DNA of 64,000 nt from contig CH000074.1 of NCBI GenBank assembly GCA_000149265.1, positions 156,338-220,337 on the forward strand, written 5' to 3'. Source of the DNA: Ciona savignyi. Its lineage: Eukaryota > Chordata > Ascidiacea > Phlebobranchia > Cionidae. Below are positions 1-12,220 of this stretch, one piece after another. The position numbers were made by a program, and so were the translations under genes. Within the stretch, counting starts at the first letter, position 1. Each line of letters opens with the position of its first letter. Under the pieces are notes generated by a model. The model searched no databases. It saw only the letters and a list, made by a program, of their open reading frames with translations, and was not told where the DNA came from.

Positions 1-1160
1 CTTCTATTTGTAAGTCTTCTTGCTTAGATTTTGGTTTAATTCTTCTGACAGTATCGTGTTTACAGTATCGGGGCCTTCTGACAGTATCGTGGCAATGTTT
101 GAGATAAAGCTTAACCATATATATCGTAATGTGTATTGCAATTATCGTGCTCGCCTATGCCATATCTTGTTGCTTTCATTTTGGTCAGTTTAATTCTTCA
201 AGTCGGCGGTTGCTGGAACAACTCTACAATACCATAAAATGCACCATGTGTTGCAGGAAGCCATGTTTTTAAAACTGCTCTGTAGTGGTCATGATACATT
301 GCGCTCGTTTTCGCTCGTGTAAATGATGCCAATAAATATCAGTTGAATCTTCTGGCTTTCTATCAGTATCGTGTTTAGGCCGTTAACATTTTAAAGTACA
401 ACAAACCACAAGTTTCGATTTACGCGTCTGTCTACAATCCTGTTAGACGTATTGTGTAATATTACCACCAATGCACAACAAAGGCGCAACTAACTGAAAG
501 AATAAAACGGCAAATGTCTGCGCTGTCTAGATAAGCCCTACAGACGAAAAGGTTTCCCTTAAATCGACTTAGAGGAAGTTGCCACAACCGGAGACATTGT
601 TGCGACTTTTCAAGCGAAGTCGGTGTAATCCCACAATAAACTATGCTCTTTACAACGCTCGGTTAAATGCGACCTCGTTACCTTTAGTCAGACTTCCTCG
701 AAAACGAGCTCATTTTAAGAAATACTGTAACACTGGGCTGACCAGGGCAAAAGCGTCGATATTGGGCAATTCCCTTACGTAAAGTCATTCATATAAAATT
801 ACCTTGCACCAAATTAGACACATTTTACTATAGATTTCTTTGAACTAATTACCACTGCCCTCCGTCATAAGGGAGTATATGAGTCGATTACAATAACTGC
901 AGTTGATTCTAATCTCGTTAAGTGCGCTCACCAGATCACATGAGCTGCTTGTGACCGTCGATGCAAATCCAACAAATGACTTAACGAAAGGTTTATATTG
1001 CTAACTACTTCCGCACTTGTGTTGTGTAATGTATATGACGCATGCGACAAGGACAGCGAAGCTTCTGATTTGTGCAGGTTAAGCATCACTCCGCGTGGAT
1101 TTACCACCGAGCAACGTAATAAACGAACTTCCTAGGTTCGATGGGAAAATTAACTTTGTT
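1..1160. other. Intergenic, no gene recognised
   Basis: I see no convincing exon in this stretch. Short scattered copies of the motif CAGTATCGTG occur near 50, 85 and 365. Open frames here are short, lack ATG starts and carry no recognisable domain. Confidence 0.5.
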
Positions 1161-1162
1161 TG

Positions 1163-1285
1163 TACGGTCGTGTGGCCGAATGGTTAACGCGACCGTTACA
1201 TATACCGACTATTATATACAAACACGGTCCTGGTGACGAGCCCACCATAGGTTCGAAACTTGGCTCGGTTAAAAAAAAAAGTAAA
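1163..1285 (+). mobile_element. tRNA-derived SINE, family A
   Basis: The head reads GTGTGGCCGAATGGTTAACG (an A-box-like tRNA sequence). It is followed by a B-box-like GGTTCGAAACTTGG and an A-rich tail. The same roughly 110-bp unit recurs on both strands across the window, so this is a retroposed tRNA-like element and not a tRNA gene. Confidence 0.8.
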
Positions 1286-1289
1286 AATA

Positions 1290-2345
1290 ACTTTGTTTAA
1301 AACATAAATAATATCAACAAACAACGAAGTAAAGTATGTCGGCCAACCTAACTGTGGGAACGTAGTATGCGTTACAAACTTGTTTGTATTGGTATTACGT
1401 CATCGTGTATTTTTACCAGGGTGAAAAAGTATGGTTTTAAATAACAATATTTGTGTTTTAAAATATAAGCAAACTATTAAATAACGTTACAGAGAAAATC
1501 AGGCAACGTCACGAAAAGGCGTCACGAACTCATGCTACAAAGATACTTTATTATCCTTAAATTTTAAAATTTGTGACATCTATAATCAATCGTTTTATCA
1601 TTTACTGACACCTGGTGGTTTACTTATTTCTAAGATTCAACCGCTTGGTGGCTCAACGATCACGTGAGTTATGTGGACGATTAGAACATATTAATGCAGA
1701 CCGGAGTGTAAGGTTAGCTTACTTAGTTAATACGACCAATATAGCCCATAGCGTAGTTATAAGAACAGGCAGTTTATTTGAGGCATAGGCCGGTACACGG
1801 GGGAAAATAACAGTAGGGACGTATTTGACATACATGTTATTAGTGTTCAGAAGAGTTGATTGGTTTAATTTGAAAAGTTGATTGGTTTAATTATGCAGAA
1901 TGGGGAAACATGCTGTTGTGTATAGTTTGGGTTAAATACCCGATTTATTAAATAAAAATATCCTAATATTGTATTTTCCTGTTTGCATAACGTCAATCCT
2001 ATATATCACATTTATTTGTGTTTGGTTTAATGTTTTAAAGTTTCAGTAATTGCTCCGATACAATCGGTGACTCATCATGTAATCAAAATTAAACATGTAA
2101 ACGCAAGCAAGTGGTATGTAGCTCTAGACTAACTTTAACCAACTAATGACGTATAAGCGATAGTGCGTCTTATTTCCTCTATAGCAGGGCAAGCGTCATC
2201 GGATTGTTCAATTAATATACGCTCATGTGCCAGACGACGTGGCTACTGTAGCTACTAGCAGTTAACAGTCGCCCGAATAGCGCGTTTGTATCTGAATAAC
2301 GTTTTGAACAGACAGCCGAGGCCAATAGTTCAAGATTATTTTTAG
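1290..2345. other. Intergenic / 5' flank of the EGF-CCP gene
   Basis: AT-rich sequence with no coding exon or repeat that I recognise. The following gene starts at 2351, so part of this stretch should hold its promoter, but I see no clear TATA box close to the start codon. Confidence 0.4.
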
Positions 2346-2350
2346 CCAAA

Positions 2351-5151
2351 ATGTTCAGACCATTTCTTCTTATAATATCAGGTAAAGTTAGATTTTATTA
2401 AAATAACACTTTTTAAAGTAAGACTGAAATATTTTTTAATACCATAATTAATCAATAACTATATATTTGGGCGTTGCCAGTTATTATGGTTATAATAGCA
2501 GATAATATATTAACAGCATTTGCTACGTTGTCATCTGTACCATGTTCGTGTTCGATAAGTAATCCCAGCACGAGCAACCAAACAGCCCCTCGAGGTATGT
2601 ATCGCTTAAACCTACTATTTCAAATATTTCCACTAATTTGACGAACCACATTATAAGTATAATGTTAGTACTGCCCTGTTGGTACTAGACGAAGAGGTAA
2701 ACGAAATGCTTGGTAAAACACATTGTAAAACATATTGTATACACATGAAGTTTAAATCTAAATTCGTGAACGAAATTATACAAAAATGGGTAATATGTGT
2801 ATCGATAATCGTTTAATCTGACACATAAGTTTAATTATTATGAATATGAACACACCAATTCAGATTTCAAGATTTATATTCGCTAAGTTTACTTGATATA
2901 TTCAAGTTATTACTTGTAATCGACATGTATTTCGTCGCAGGGCTTTGCTTGAACGGCGGGACGTGCCTTAACGCCACAACAACCGGTTCTTGTCAAAGTT
3001 GTTCGTGTCGTGTCGGTTACAGTGGCGCAACATGTTCCATCACGTTAACAAGACTCGATGGGAAGTTAGTGTACAACATAGTGAACAACTCTGATGCGAC
3101 TGCAAACTCCACCGCTTTAAAATATATGGTAATATTGACTAAAAAGCTTTGTTAAATGCTACATTAATGAAATGGGTTTCTATCGGTTGGTTAAATGCTT
3201 ATAAAACTAAGTATATCTAAACACTAAACCTGTGACAAATTTTTCGAATTTAAAAACGTATTTTCCAGATAAAAATATAGCGCACACCAAACATTTCCTA
3301 ATTTAAAAACGTATTTTTCAGATAACTTCTGAGCTGAACGCAAGTCATGTGGTTGTCTTACCGTCCATTACAAGTAGCCACATGGTTAACACGTCATTCT
3401 ATGCTTACGTAGTACCAAGCCCTTCCTGGTTAAACGGGAGTTACCTCACCGTCTTGGAGGAAAGCATAAGCCGGAAACTAGCCCTTAATCAGTCAGTTGA
3501 AGCTTTATTCGGCTCAGCAGTTCAACATACTTTCGCAAGTCTTGTGCTTGGTAGGAGTTTTTTAAAAACAACCAAAGTTTATATGAAAAATAAACGTATC
3601 TTTTACCTATGCATCGCATGCAGAACTTCAGTTAATATTAAGAATTTTTAGATTTAAACGAATGTCTCTCGGGTCTGGGAAATTGCAATTCCCTTGCAGC
3701 CTGCACCAATTCCTTCCCTGGGTTTCAGTGTCGATGCTTTACTGGATACTCCGGCGATGGTGTAACTTGTACAGGTAATTACAACATTCCGATCACTTGT
3801 AATTACCACCATGAATCAACCTGTTCTTTTCAGCTATTACGTGCTCATCGCGTACCGCCCCACCGCTGCCTGGTTTGGCAACTCAGATCGCCTACTACCC
3901 AAATAACACTGTGATATCGAATCCAGTTGGAGCACTGCCATTCGGAACTACACTTCGATATACCTGTCTTCAGTAAGCTTAATAGAAAATATGTTTGTGC
4001 AATTATGTATTAAAAGTTGTTCCATTTCGTTACTTGTACGTAAAATGTTGCAGTGTAGGACTTGTTTACAATTTTACAAATTTCTGTTGGATCGCAGAAT
4101 GATCAGTCAGGTACTGGGTTCGATTTTCACCCTGATTTATTTCTGCTGAATTTCATGGCAATGTAGCCAACAGACGTTGCATTGATTAAGTAGATTCAAT
4201 TATATCTGTTTAAAACTCAGGTACTATCTGTTTATGTACTAGATTTAAATCGATCAAAACCTGCACTTGATAATCAAATACCAGTGCTTACAAGGACTGT
4301 CGTAGCCCCACACTTGGATAAAATACGTCATATCACACGTACAATATTAACAGTCGCACTGATCACAGTCATCACAGAAATCGTAACCTACACGGTGTTC
4401 CGTATATACGACTGCCAGATATAAGGAATCAATATCTTGTTTGTGTTGCAGACGATACAAGCTAAGGTCCTCATCCGGAGCCACTTCGAACTTGGTTATC
4501 AGGTGCGGGGGTTCCCCCTCGTATAAGAACACAAATTGGTCAGGAGATGACTACGCCTGCATCATGGGTATTTTGTCATAGATTAACCAATGCTTTTATT
4601 TCTTGATGATCTTATAAGTATAAAATGTTCTAATTGCTAGTTAATAGCTCCACATCCAGTCTATGGATATATATGGTTAAGCTCCACAGTAAGTGTAAAC
4701 TATCGAGTAAGAAGGATATCATGGCTACATTTCGTCTTTAATTTATTTAGTCCATTAACCAGCATTGTGGCCATTAATTCGCCAGAGTACCGTGTGCTCG
4801 CAGTCTGGTTAATGGAATTTCGGTTTTTCTTTAATATTTTGTTAAAATGCTGTGACGAGGTACTATAGATCCCAATGCGCCTGGATGATCACAAAAAACG
4901 CGAATAGCAAGATCGTGGTCTACAAAACCAGACCCATCAGCTACCGAGCAGGCTCGCAATCACCGAAACTTTTTTTAGATCTCGAGTTCAAGGTTGCGAT
5001 TATTGCATCAGCGGCGAGTGCTTTGATAATCATACTTGTTATCGGGTTGTTTATATCGCAATGGTGCATTAAGCGAGAACGGAAGGCACGAAAGAAAAAG
5101 GCAGGAAAGGACGACGTCATGCAATATGAAAACAATGTATTCGGAGATTGA
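2351..5151 (+). CDS. Type I membrane protein with EGF-like, EGF-CA and CCP/sushi modules
   Basis: The first seven exons were read by eye with consistent phase: 2351-2381, 2481-2594, 2941-3128, 3322-3550, 3652-3774, 3834-3972 and 4452-4567. The last coding exon is 4869-5151. Exons 1-2 encode a hydrophobic signal peptide. Exon 3 encodes a six-cysteine EGF-like module (LCLNGGTCLN at its start). Exon 4 is an N-glycosylation-rich segment without a family match. Exon 5 is a second EGF of calcium-binding type (DLNEC start). Exons 6-7 make a CCP/sushi module with four cysteines and the usual Trp before the last one. The final exon holds one membrane helix (about 20 residues, VAIIASAASALIIILVIGLF) and a basic cytoplasmic tail. 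A small exon at 4648-4688 fits the phase after exon 7, but I could not find the link from it to the last exon in frame, so one or two exons in 4570-4868 are unresolved. The likely role is cell-surface adhesion or recognition; no ligand can be inferred. Confidence 0.7.
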
Positions 5152-5890
5152 AGACAAACAAAGAATTCTCTCTTCCATACAACAATCGTTGGAAGGCTTG
5201 TTTGAAGGCCATGGCCGACATGCTGGTACTACATGACGGGTATATTTCGTTGAAGGCACGGAAATGGCGTCAGTGTGTCAATGCCGATGACGTCACATCC
5301 CTCTGAAACTTACAGCTCTATCGTTCGCTGATTGCGGTTTAAACGGTAACAAGTAAACAAATTAGAATAGAAAAACTGTGAATACTTCAGTTCACCGTAT
5401 AGTGCATTCAATCTACAGCTTCTCGGTCCAGCCTGTCTTATGTCACCATTAGTAAAATTATATCGTTTTCGTACTTGCAAATTTCTGCAGGCTTTTTTAT
5501 TTGCAATATCTTTGTTTTCCTAGAGAAAAAAAATATTTCGAGTATTTATTAATAAAATTCGTCGTAATTGTTAATTGTAATTAAATAATTAATTACATTC
5601 GAATTAATTATTCAATCTGCTACATTCTTTAATTGTTTTTTTTAGAATTTACGCTACGCTGCAATCTATTACGTCATATCATAAATGTATAATTAGTCTG
5701 TGAAGCGATTGAATGGCAACCCTGATTTGTGTTCCAAATTCTATTCTGAGGATATTAAAATATCCTATACAACGATATACTTGCATTTTTCGTTTTAATT
5801 TCTTAATACATTTCAATAAAATATGAGAAATGACGGGGTTCAAATTGTGTGTTTATACTGTAACAATGTTAGTAAAGAGTCTACGCTGCA
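5152..5890. other. 3' flank of the EGF-CCP gene, AT-rich
   Basis: A possible polyadenylation signal AATAAA lies near 5551. Otherwise the sequence is AT-rich with no coding signal. Confidence 0.4.
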
Positions 5891-5894
5891 TGTT

Positions 5895-6010
5895 CTTTTT
5901 ATTTTTTACGGCGCACAGTTTTGAACCCATAATTGGCTGGCTACTAAAACCGTTTTATGACTACAATTCAGTATGTGTATTGTTAACCATTCGGCCACAC
6001 AACTGTACCG
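5895..6010 (-). mobile_element. tRNA-derived SINE, family A (diverged)
   Basis: The reverse complement carries the GGCCGAATGGTTAAC head and a degenerate GGTTCAAAACT B-box, followed by an A-rich tail. It is more diverged than the other family A copies. Confidence 0.65.
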
Positions 6011-6059
6011 TGAGCACTTTGCAATGCAGAAACAGTCTTTAATGCAGAATAGGATAGAA

Positions 6060-6294
6060 TAGGATATTCGTGTTTATGAATGGGAAGCCAAGGAGGTTAT
6101 CACACGGGCAATAGTCAGGTCACCTCGGGTCCACCGCCGGTTTAATTTAGTAGAACCCATTAATTTGCTGGGTCCAGCCAATGTCCGCAAGGTGCTTTGC
6201 CCAAGGACACAACCGACTAGCTAGCGACCACATTCGCACCTGTAACCTTTCAATTAAAAGGCGACGCACTTAACCGCCAGGCTAACCGGCCGGA
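6060..6294 (-). mobile_element. tRNA-derived composite SINE, family B
   Basis: Read on the minus strand it begins CCGGCCGGTTAGCCTGG, then shows a degenerate A-box and the family core (GTCGCTAGCTAGTCGG, TTGGGCAAAGCACC). It ends with the CCCATTCATAAACACGAATATCC tail type. The same layout recurs at 8.1, 9.9, 10.5 and 51.5 kb. A composite SINE has been described from Ciona (Cics-1); I cannot verify identity to it. Confidence 0.7.
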
Positions 6295-6299
6295 ACAAA

Positions 6300-6911
6300 T
6301 AGTGACATTAAGCTTTTTCTATGCACAACAAAAGCCGCTATAAAGTGGGTAATCGTCAGAATACCACAGTCGAGTAGGTGGAGAGTTTAATGTGTATGTT
6401 ATATATTTGATAAATACTTTTGCACGGTTCTTCTTGAAACCAGTTCGAGGCAAATATCTTCAGGTTCTGGTCCCGTGTCACTTGCATATAACTCTTATTT
6501 GTGTTCTGATTGATTTATTTACATTTGAAAAGCACCACAGTACGAGATGAACCTTGTATAAATTGCTGGAGTAATAACGCCACATTCAGTATAGGCCATA
6601 CAACAAATATATAACACGATATGCGACAAAACGGGGCGTGCAAATAATCATGTCTAAGTAATAATTACATTTCATCGTGTGCTACCGTGTGATATCTGTT
6701 TACATCAGATTTCACCTTATACGTTTAATAATTAAATCAGATTTCTGAATAATTTAAACACTTGTATAAATATATGCTCTGCGCTGATAAGCCAATAAAA
6801 ACGTCCATTTGGATACAATTTAAATAACTTTCATTAACTATTAAATATCTCAATGCGAACAAAATGGATTGACTTTAGTTTTACTTTAAAGTACATTATA
6901 CTCTGTTGTTT
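6300..6911. other. 3' flank of the SLC17-like gene
   Basis: AT-rich and non-coding by eye. It should contain the 3' UTR and poly(A) site of the minus-strand transporter ending at 6912. Confidence 0.4.
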
Positions 6912-9900
6912 TTAAACCTCTTCTGCCTCAAATGCATCGCGTAAAACGATGGGGTTTTTATTCTTCTTTTGCTCGCCTTCGACCTCGTAGAAGTCTTCTT
7001 CAATCTTCGCCCATGGTTGTACATCGGTCCGGAGCGTAGCTAGCACAACCACTCCTCCTAATGCAGACACCGTTGCGCCGACGTAGTACACGATTCTCCA
7101 TGCTTCACGGACATCGGTGATCTGCATTGATGAGGAATAGATTTATGTGCGATCGGTTTGGCCGTTTAGTGCGACGCCTTTCAACCGAAAGGCTGCAGGT
7201 TTAAAACTGGTCGCTAGCTAGTAGGTTGTGTCATTGGGCAAGGCACTTTACGGACATTGCTGCCTGAACCCAGCGGATTAATGGGTTCTACCAAATTAAA
7301 GGAACATGTCTATCATATACAACACGATTGCCTGTGTGTTAATCCCCTTGGTTTTCCCATTCACTTGGATAAACATAAATATCCTACTAATGTTAGTTTT
7401 AACCATTCGGTGGATGTTCTGTCAATCTTGTGTTTTTCCCTCGTGTAAAAATTAAATATGTATACGGTCGTGTGGTTAAATGGTTAACGCGACGGATACA
7501 TATACCTACTCCTATACAAAAACGGCCCCAGTAACGAGCCCATCATGGTTTCGAAACTTGGCTCGGTAAAAAAAGAAAAAAAGGAATTAAATCTACGGTG
7601 TATAGAGCAATATTACATTTCCAGGTCTCTATATGTATAATATGGCCCAGATAGCTACAATTTTGTTACTTCAGATGCCGCGCTAAACAAAAGTAACCGA
7701 ATCACTTACGTTTCCGGTAACATATCCTGCTATTGGACCAACCACTTGCCCGGATATCGTAGCAAACGTGTTGGTGAGTGAATACAAGATGCCGGAGTAC
7801 CTTGGTGCAATCTCAACATGGCAGACCTGGCAAGAAAAAAATAGTTATATTGATAGGTGGACGAACTAATTATTTAAACGTTTACCTTGAACCCAGGTGT
7901 AGCGAAGCCTCCGAATCCAGCAGCAAGTGTGACGACTAATATTGCAGCGGCTGGATTACAGCCGAGGTAACCAGCAGCGACCAGAAAGACAGCGGGGACA
8001 AACTGGGCTATAAAATAACATCGTTTAGTATATGTCGCGCTTCAAATGTATGTTGGCATCACTTCGTCAGAACACTGTGTTCCCGTCGCATTGGCGAAAC
8101 TATTGCAACATTTTATTATTAGTCCGACCGGTTAGTCCGGTGGTTTAGTGCGTCGCCTTTTAACCGAAATATTGAAGATTCGAAACTGTTCGCTAGCTAG
8201 TCGGTTGTGCCCTTGGGCAAGGCACTTAACGGACATTGCCTGAACCCAGCGGATTTACGAGTTCTACTAAATTAAAGGAACATGTGAATCATATAAACAA
8301 CACACTGAAATAGCTCCGGTAAACCGACGATGGGCGCGAGGTGATCTGACAATTGCCGTGTGTTAATCCCCTTGGTTTTCCCATTCACGGGGATAAACAT
8401 GAATATCCTATACTATACGACAGGCTGAAATAAATCTACAGAATCGGGGAGACGTACGTTATTAAGCTGACCCAGAGATTCGGATATAAAGTTTAATGGC
8501 TATAAGGAGCTAGATGCTGCATTTTGATAAAACAGACCAGTAATCACTCACCAATTACAATGAGTATTCTTCTGACGTTAAGAGTTGATAATCTTTTACT
8601 CTCGCGAACTGTGTCAGCGATCCAACCGGCCAAAGTGGTGAAGAACCAAAGGGAAATGAACGGAATGGCGGCTAACGCGCTGTTCTGCAATTAAACAAAT
8701 TTGTATCATGACGACGACGACCGACATTAATTTTTCACAAGTTTTTTTTTCTATTTTTTGCCGGGCTTGGTTTCGAACCTAGTATGGGCTCGTCTCTAAG
8801 ACCGTCCCCTAAATAGAAAAAAATTCGGTATATGAATCGGTCGCGCCAACCATTCGGCCACACAACCGTTCTATTTTTTATTTTTTTTACCGAGCCAAGT
8901 TTCAAACTCGTCACCCAGACCGTTTTTTGTATAAGAGTCGGTATATGTATCGGTCGTATTAACCATTCGGCCACACGACCGTACACAACCGTTCTAATTT
9001 GTCACAAAAAGAGCAGATGCAAAACAAGTGCCCATTGCTGCGCAAACCATTCCTCCAATAAGTAATGCAATTTTCAGTTAAAATCTTACATCTTTGATGC
9101 TCAGTCCAAACACTTGGTCGATATAGGACGGTAGGTTGGTTAGCAGGTTGTAATGTCCGTAGTTTGAACAGAAGTGCCCGATGAACAGACCCCAGAATAT
9201 AGGTGACATGAAAATTCCTTTCCATGGTATTTTAGGCATATCCTTATCCTGTAATAAACAAATAAGTTAAAATATTAAATGTCGACTAATCAGCAATGGT
9301 CATTCTCGCGATACAAGTTTCTTATTCGATGGATTTCATGTTCGTTAGGTTTTTACTTTAGGATTTGCTCATATACCTATATGGTTACCACTGCAGGATG
9401 TTCGTTTTAATAATTCTAATCTTGTCCCTGGCAGAAAGTGTTTTAGATTTATTTTCATATAAAACATATGACACAAGAAAAAATTAAAAGTGGATCACAG
9501 TGGTGGTAGAGTTGATTGTACAACAACAAGAATCTCATCAGGGCAACAACTATTTAACTATTCCCTAAACACTAATCTCAACCCCAGAACTAACCCTAAT
9601 TCTAACCTCATGTTTAAAACTACCTCTAATGCCTTAATATTTATTTTAGTGTGCAGTTTCCCTCCTTTTACTTTTCCCTATCTCATCATATTGTAAAGCA
9701 ATGATAACCTTTTGGTAGCTTGTCCCAATCGACTGTTCAATGTAACGTCGTTCCCTCTCCGATATTCTTGGATGTTTCGCCGGGGAATCGAAGGCGAACA
9801 TCACCCACAGAACCACCCAGCAAAGCCCAATGATGCCTGTTATATAAGTAAATTGAAGTGGCTGTAAAGAGTTGTGGAAGTAATCATCCGACGGGTTAGT

Positions 9901-12220
9901 CTGGTGGTTGATTACGCAGCCTTTCAACCGAAGGGTTGTAGATATGAAACTGGTCGCTAGCTAGTCGGTTATGTCCTTGGGCAAGGCACTTAACGGACAT
10001 TGCCTAAACCCAGCGGCTTAATAGGTTCTACTGAATTGAAGGAACGTGTTTATCACACACAACACACTGCAGTAGCTTTGGTTACCCGACGATGGGCGCG
10101 AGTTAATCTGACGATTGTATTTGTGTTAACCCCCTTGGTTTTTCCATTCACGGGGATAAACATGAATATCCTATCCCACTCCTATCCTATCCTAATATAC
10201 GAGTAACATACAAAGCAGAGGCGACCTGATTTTCAATAAAAAGAGTAAAGCTAGTTAATTAACCGAAACGTTTGTAAAATGCAAGTTTATTTAGAAATAT
10301 CTTTATATTTTGGAATAAAGAAGTTTGTAAAGAAATTTGCTCACCCATCACGTAGAATACTGATGGCCATCCGCCAGCAAAACCATGGCGAGCAAGGTAG
10401 CCCGATAGATTGTAGGAGAGAGCTGTTCCAATATTTGTACCTATCGAGGAAAAGTGTTAGAATAACCGGTGATCCCGACCGGCTAGTCTGGTGGTTTAGA
10501 GCGACGCCTTTTAACCGAAAGGTGTCATACACGAAACTGGTCGCTGGATAGTCGGCTGTGTCCTTAGGGAAGGCACTAAACGGTCATTGCGTAAACCCAG
10601 CGGATTAATATCATATACAACACACTGCAATAGCTCCAGTAACCCGACGGTGTGCGCGAGGTGATCTGACGATCGTCGGTGTATTATTTTCCCATTCACG
10701 GGGATAAACATGAATATATTATCCTAATATGAGTATTACGAAGTTGCTAGATGTGTAAAAGGTACAACGTACCGGTCATGGTGATAGAAATGAGTTTTGA
10801 CCTTGACAGCGGTGGAGCCCATTTCCCCCACATTCCATGATGGACTGGATACATCGGACCCTACACGACAAAACCAAGTTAGAACACAACACAGTCATTT
10901 GTTCAGTCGATGACGCCACACTGTCACGCGCGAGGTTGGTTATCCGGTCAAGCAGTATACGAGGAAGGTGCACGCGACCACCGAACGTCATGCAGGGGCT
11001 CGAAGGAGATTAGTCCCAGAGGATTCCACGATAATTTAATTTCAAAAAAGTAACGCATTTACTGGCAAAGCGATAAATATTTGTTTACACCCTTTAGTTT
11101 TAGATTTTTTACCGAGCTGAGTTTCGAACCCATGATGGGCTCGTCACTAGGAGCGATTTTTGTATATAAGAGTCGGTATATGTATCGGTCGCGTTAACCA
11201 TTCGGCCACACGACCGTACCCATTTAGTTTTAGATCACGCGGCTCATTATTCTAAACTTTTATCTCACCTGAGAGACACCCAATAGAACACGCGTCGCCA
11301 TTAAATGCCAGGGACCCAGTCTGGCCATAGTTGGAGTGATGAGGGATAATACTGACGACAGCGCAACTGCTCCACCGAACACAATCTTCCCGCCGAACTT
11401 GTGCTCGAGAAACGCCCCGATGATCTGAGTTGTCATGTAGCCGTAGTAGAACGCTCCTAAGATCCAGCCTCGCGTTGGGCCGTCCCAGTTGAAGGTTTCT
11501 CGTGTCCGGTAATTCGCGTCTTCTTCCTGTGTATGGAATGCACATCATTGTACATTGTGTGGTTTCCGTGAGTAGGAAACGGGAAGCCAGTACAGTCAGT
11601 CGGAAAATCGCCATTGCTCTAACCCAGTGGTTCTCAATCTTTATGACCTCGTGGCGCACCCAAGAACAATTAAGAAACGAACGGGCGCTTTTCGCACTGA
11701 AATCACTGTTTCTTGAGCGTTCTTGATTTTCGAAAGTTAATGCAGAACTAACGTTATAATGAAAAAAACTAGACACTATAACCATTCAGTAGTTTATCAC
11801 GCAAAGCCAGTCCAGCCACTTGGCTACTGCTCTAACCGAATGAGCTACCCTACCAAAAATGATGATTCAAAAGGAAGCTGGTTTAAAAGCCATATAGGGA
11901 ATAGTTAGTATTCATCTGCTCACCGATTCCTGGACAGCAACTTTAGTGACATTCGCAAACTCATCTGTCGAGATACCGTCATCCACACCGTTACATGCTG
12001 CCAATGTGTGATTCTTGCTCAGCGCAATTTGCTTCGAGTCGACCATAACCACCATAGCCACGCTCAGATTCGCCCGCATCATGTACATGTTCATCATCCC
12101 AAGGAAGAAGAGCGCGGTGAGGACGAAGCGACATTCGATCCAATTCTCTAATCTCCGGATTCTGGAGGAGGTCGTCGACTCCTGCCGCTGAAGTCTTGGC
12201 TTCGATCCATTGCGTATCAT
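6912..12220 (-). CDS. SLC17-family organic anion/phosphate transporter (sialin-like)
   Basis: Ten minus-strand exons join in frame to 535 residues: 12220-11924, 11526-11269, 10860-10773, 10440-10345, 9836-9709, 9248-9090, 8684-8552, 8007-7886, 7826-7710 and 7121-6912. All introns begin GT and end AG. Exon 1 has a cytoplasmic N-terminus, TM1 and the family sequence RANLSVAMVVMV, then an extracellular or luminal loop with Asn glycosylation sites. Exon 2 carries the WDGPTRGWILGAFYYGY region and FGGKIVFGG. Exon 3 carries HHGMWGKWAPPLSRSKL, and exon 4 GFAGGWPSVFYVMG. Exon 6 carries IPWKGIFMSPIFWG and LLTNLPSYI, and exon 9 VEIAPRYSGILYSLTNT. These are typical of SLC17 members of the major facilitator superfamily (sialin, vesicular glutamate and Na/phosphate type I transporters). 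The length matches the family. The acidic and charged C-terminus shows no frame damage. Which subfamily (A5-like or another) cannot be settled by eye; the substrate is probably an organic anion. The promoter is not resolved. Confidence 0.9.
7150..7385 (+). mobile_element. SINE family B (intron of SLC17-like gene)
   Basis: Begins near CGGTTTGGCCGTTTAGTGCG and keeps the GGTCGCTAGCTAGTAGG core. It is internally shortened before the CCCATTCACTTGGATAAACA tail. It lies in the intron between exons 9 and 10 and is sense to the + strand, antisense to the host gene. Confidence 0.7.
7462..7580 (+). mobile_element. SINE family A (intron of SLC17-like gene)
   Basis: Head TACGGTCGTGTGG, A-box region ATGGTTAACGCGACGG, B-box-like GTTTCGAAACTTGG and an A-rich tail. 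It sits directly after a family B SINE in the same intron. Confidence 0.8.
8123..8412 (+). mobile_element. SINE family B, near full length
   Basis: Starts CCGACCGGTTAGTCCGGTGG and includes the core TTGGGCAAGGCACTTAACGG. It ends CACGGGGATAAACATGAATA. Lies in the intron between exons 7 and 8 of the transporter. Confidence 0.8.
8740..8872 (-). mobile_element. SINE family A, first of a tandem pair
   Basis: The reverse complement reads from a GTGTGGCCGAATGGTTGGCG head to a GGTTCGAAACC B-box and an A-rich tail. It abuts a second copy in the same orientation at 8873-8993. Confidence 0.75.
8873..8993 (-). mobile_element. SINE family A, second of a tandem pair
   Basis: Same family and orientation as its neighbour, with the head ACGGTCGTGTGGCCGAATGG on the minus strand. 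The two were either inserted side by side at an A-rich tail or duplicated together. Confidence 0.75.
9886..10195 (+). mobile_element. SINE family B, near full length
   Basis: Starts CCGACGGGTTAGTCTGGTGG, keeps the CTAGCTAGTCGG core and ends with GGGGATAAACATGAATATCC plus repeats of CCTAT. Located in the intron between exons 4 and 5 of the SLC17-like gene. Confidence 0.8.
10474..10725 (+). mobile_element. SINE family B, partly deleted
   Basis: Starts CCGACCGGCTAGTCTGGTGG, retains the AACCCAGCGGATTAAT core and the CCCATTCACGGGGATAAACA tail, and lacks part of the middle. Lies in the intron between exons 3 and 4 of the transporter. Confidence 0.75.
11100..11219 (-). mobile_element. SINE family A
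   Basis: The minus strand reads ACGGTCGTGTGGCCGAATGG, then GGTTAACGCGACCGATACAT, a GGTTCGAAACTCAGC B-box and a poly-A-like tail. Lies in the intron between exons 2 and 3 of the transporter. Confidence 0.8.
11630..11715 (+). mobile_element. hAT-type MITE end (fragment)
   Basis: The sequence CAGTGGTTCTCAATCTTTAT with GTGGCGCACCC is the kind of terminus seen in hAT elements, and it resembles the verified MITE at 49501-49846. I did not find the opposite terminus nearby, so this is a fragment. It lies in intron 1 of the transporter. Confidence 0.45.

Noticed and set aside
579..782. Open frame of 67 codons near the left edge
   Set aside because: It starts at TTG, has no domain or splice support, and is short enough to occur by chance.
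1163..1240. tRNA genes at the many GGCCGAATGGTTAAC and GGTTCGAAACTT sites
   Set aside because: The copies are numerous, diverged and in both orientations. They have A-rich tails and sit in introns, and the folds lack a proper tRNA 3' half, so they are SINEs.
11252..11785. 177-codon minus-strand frame in the transporter region
   Set aside because: It reads exon 2 of the SLC17-like gene in the wrong frame; the correct frame is the spliced one.
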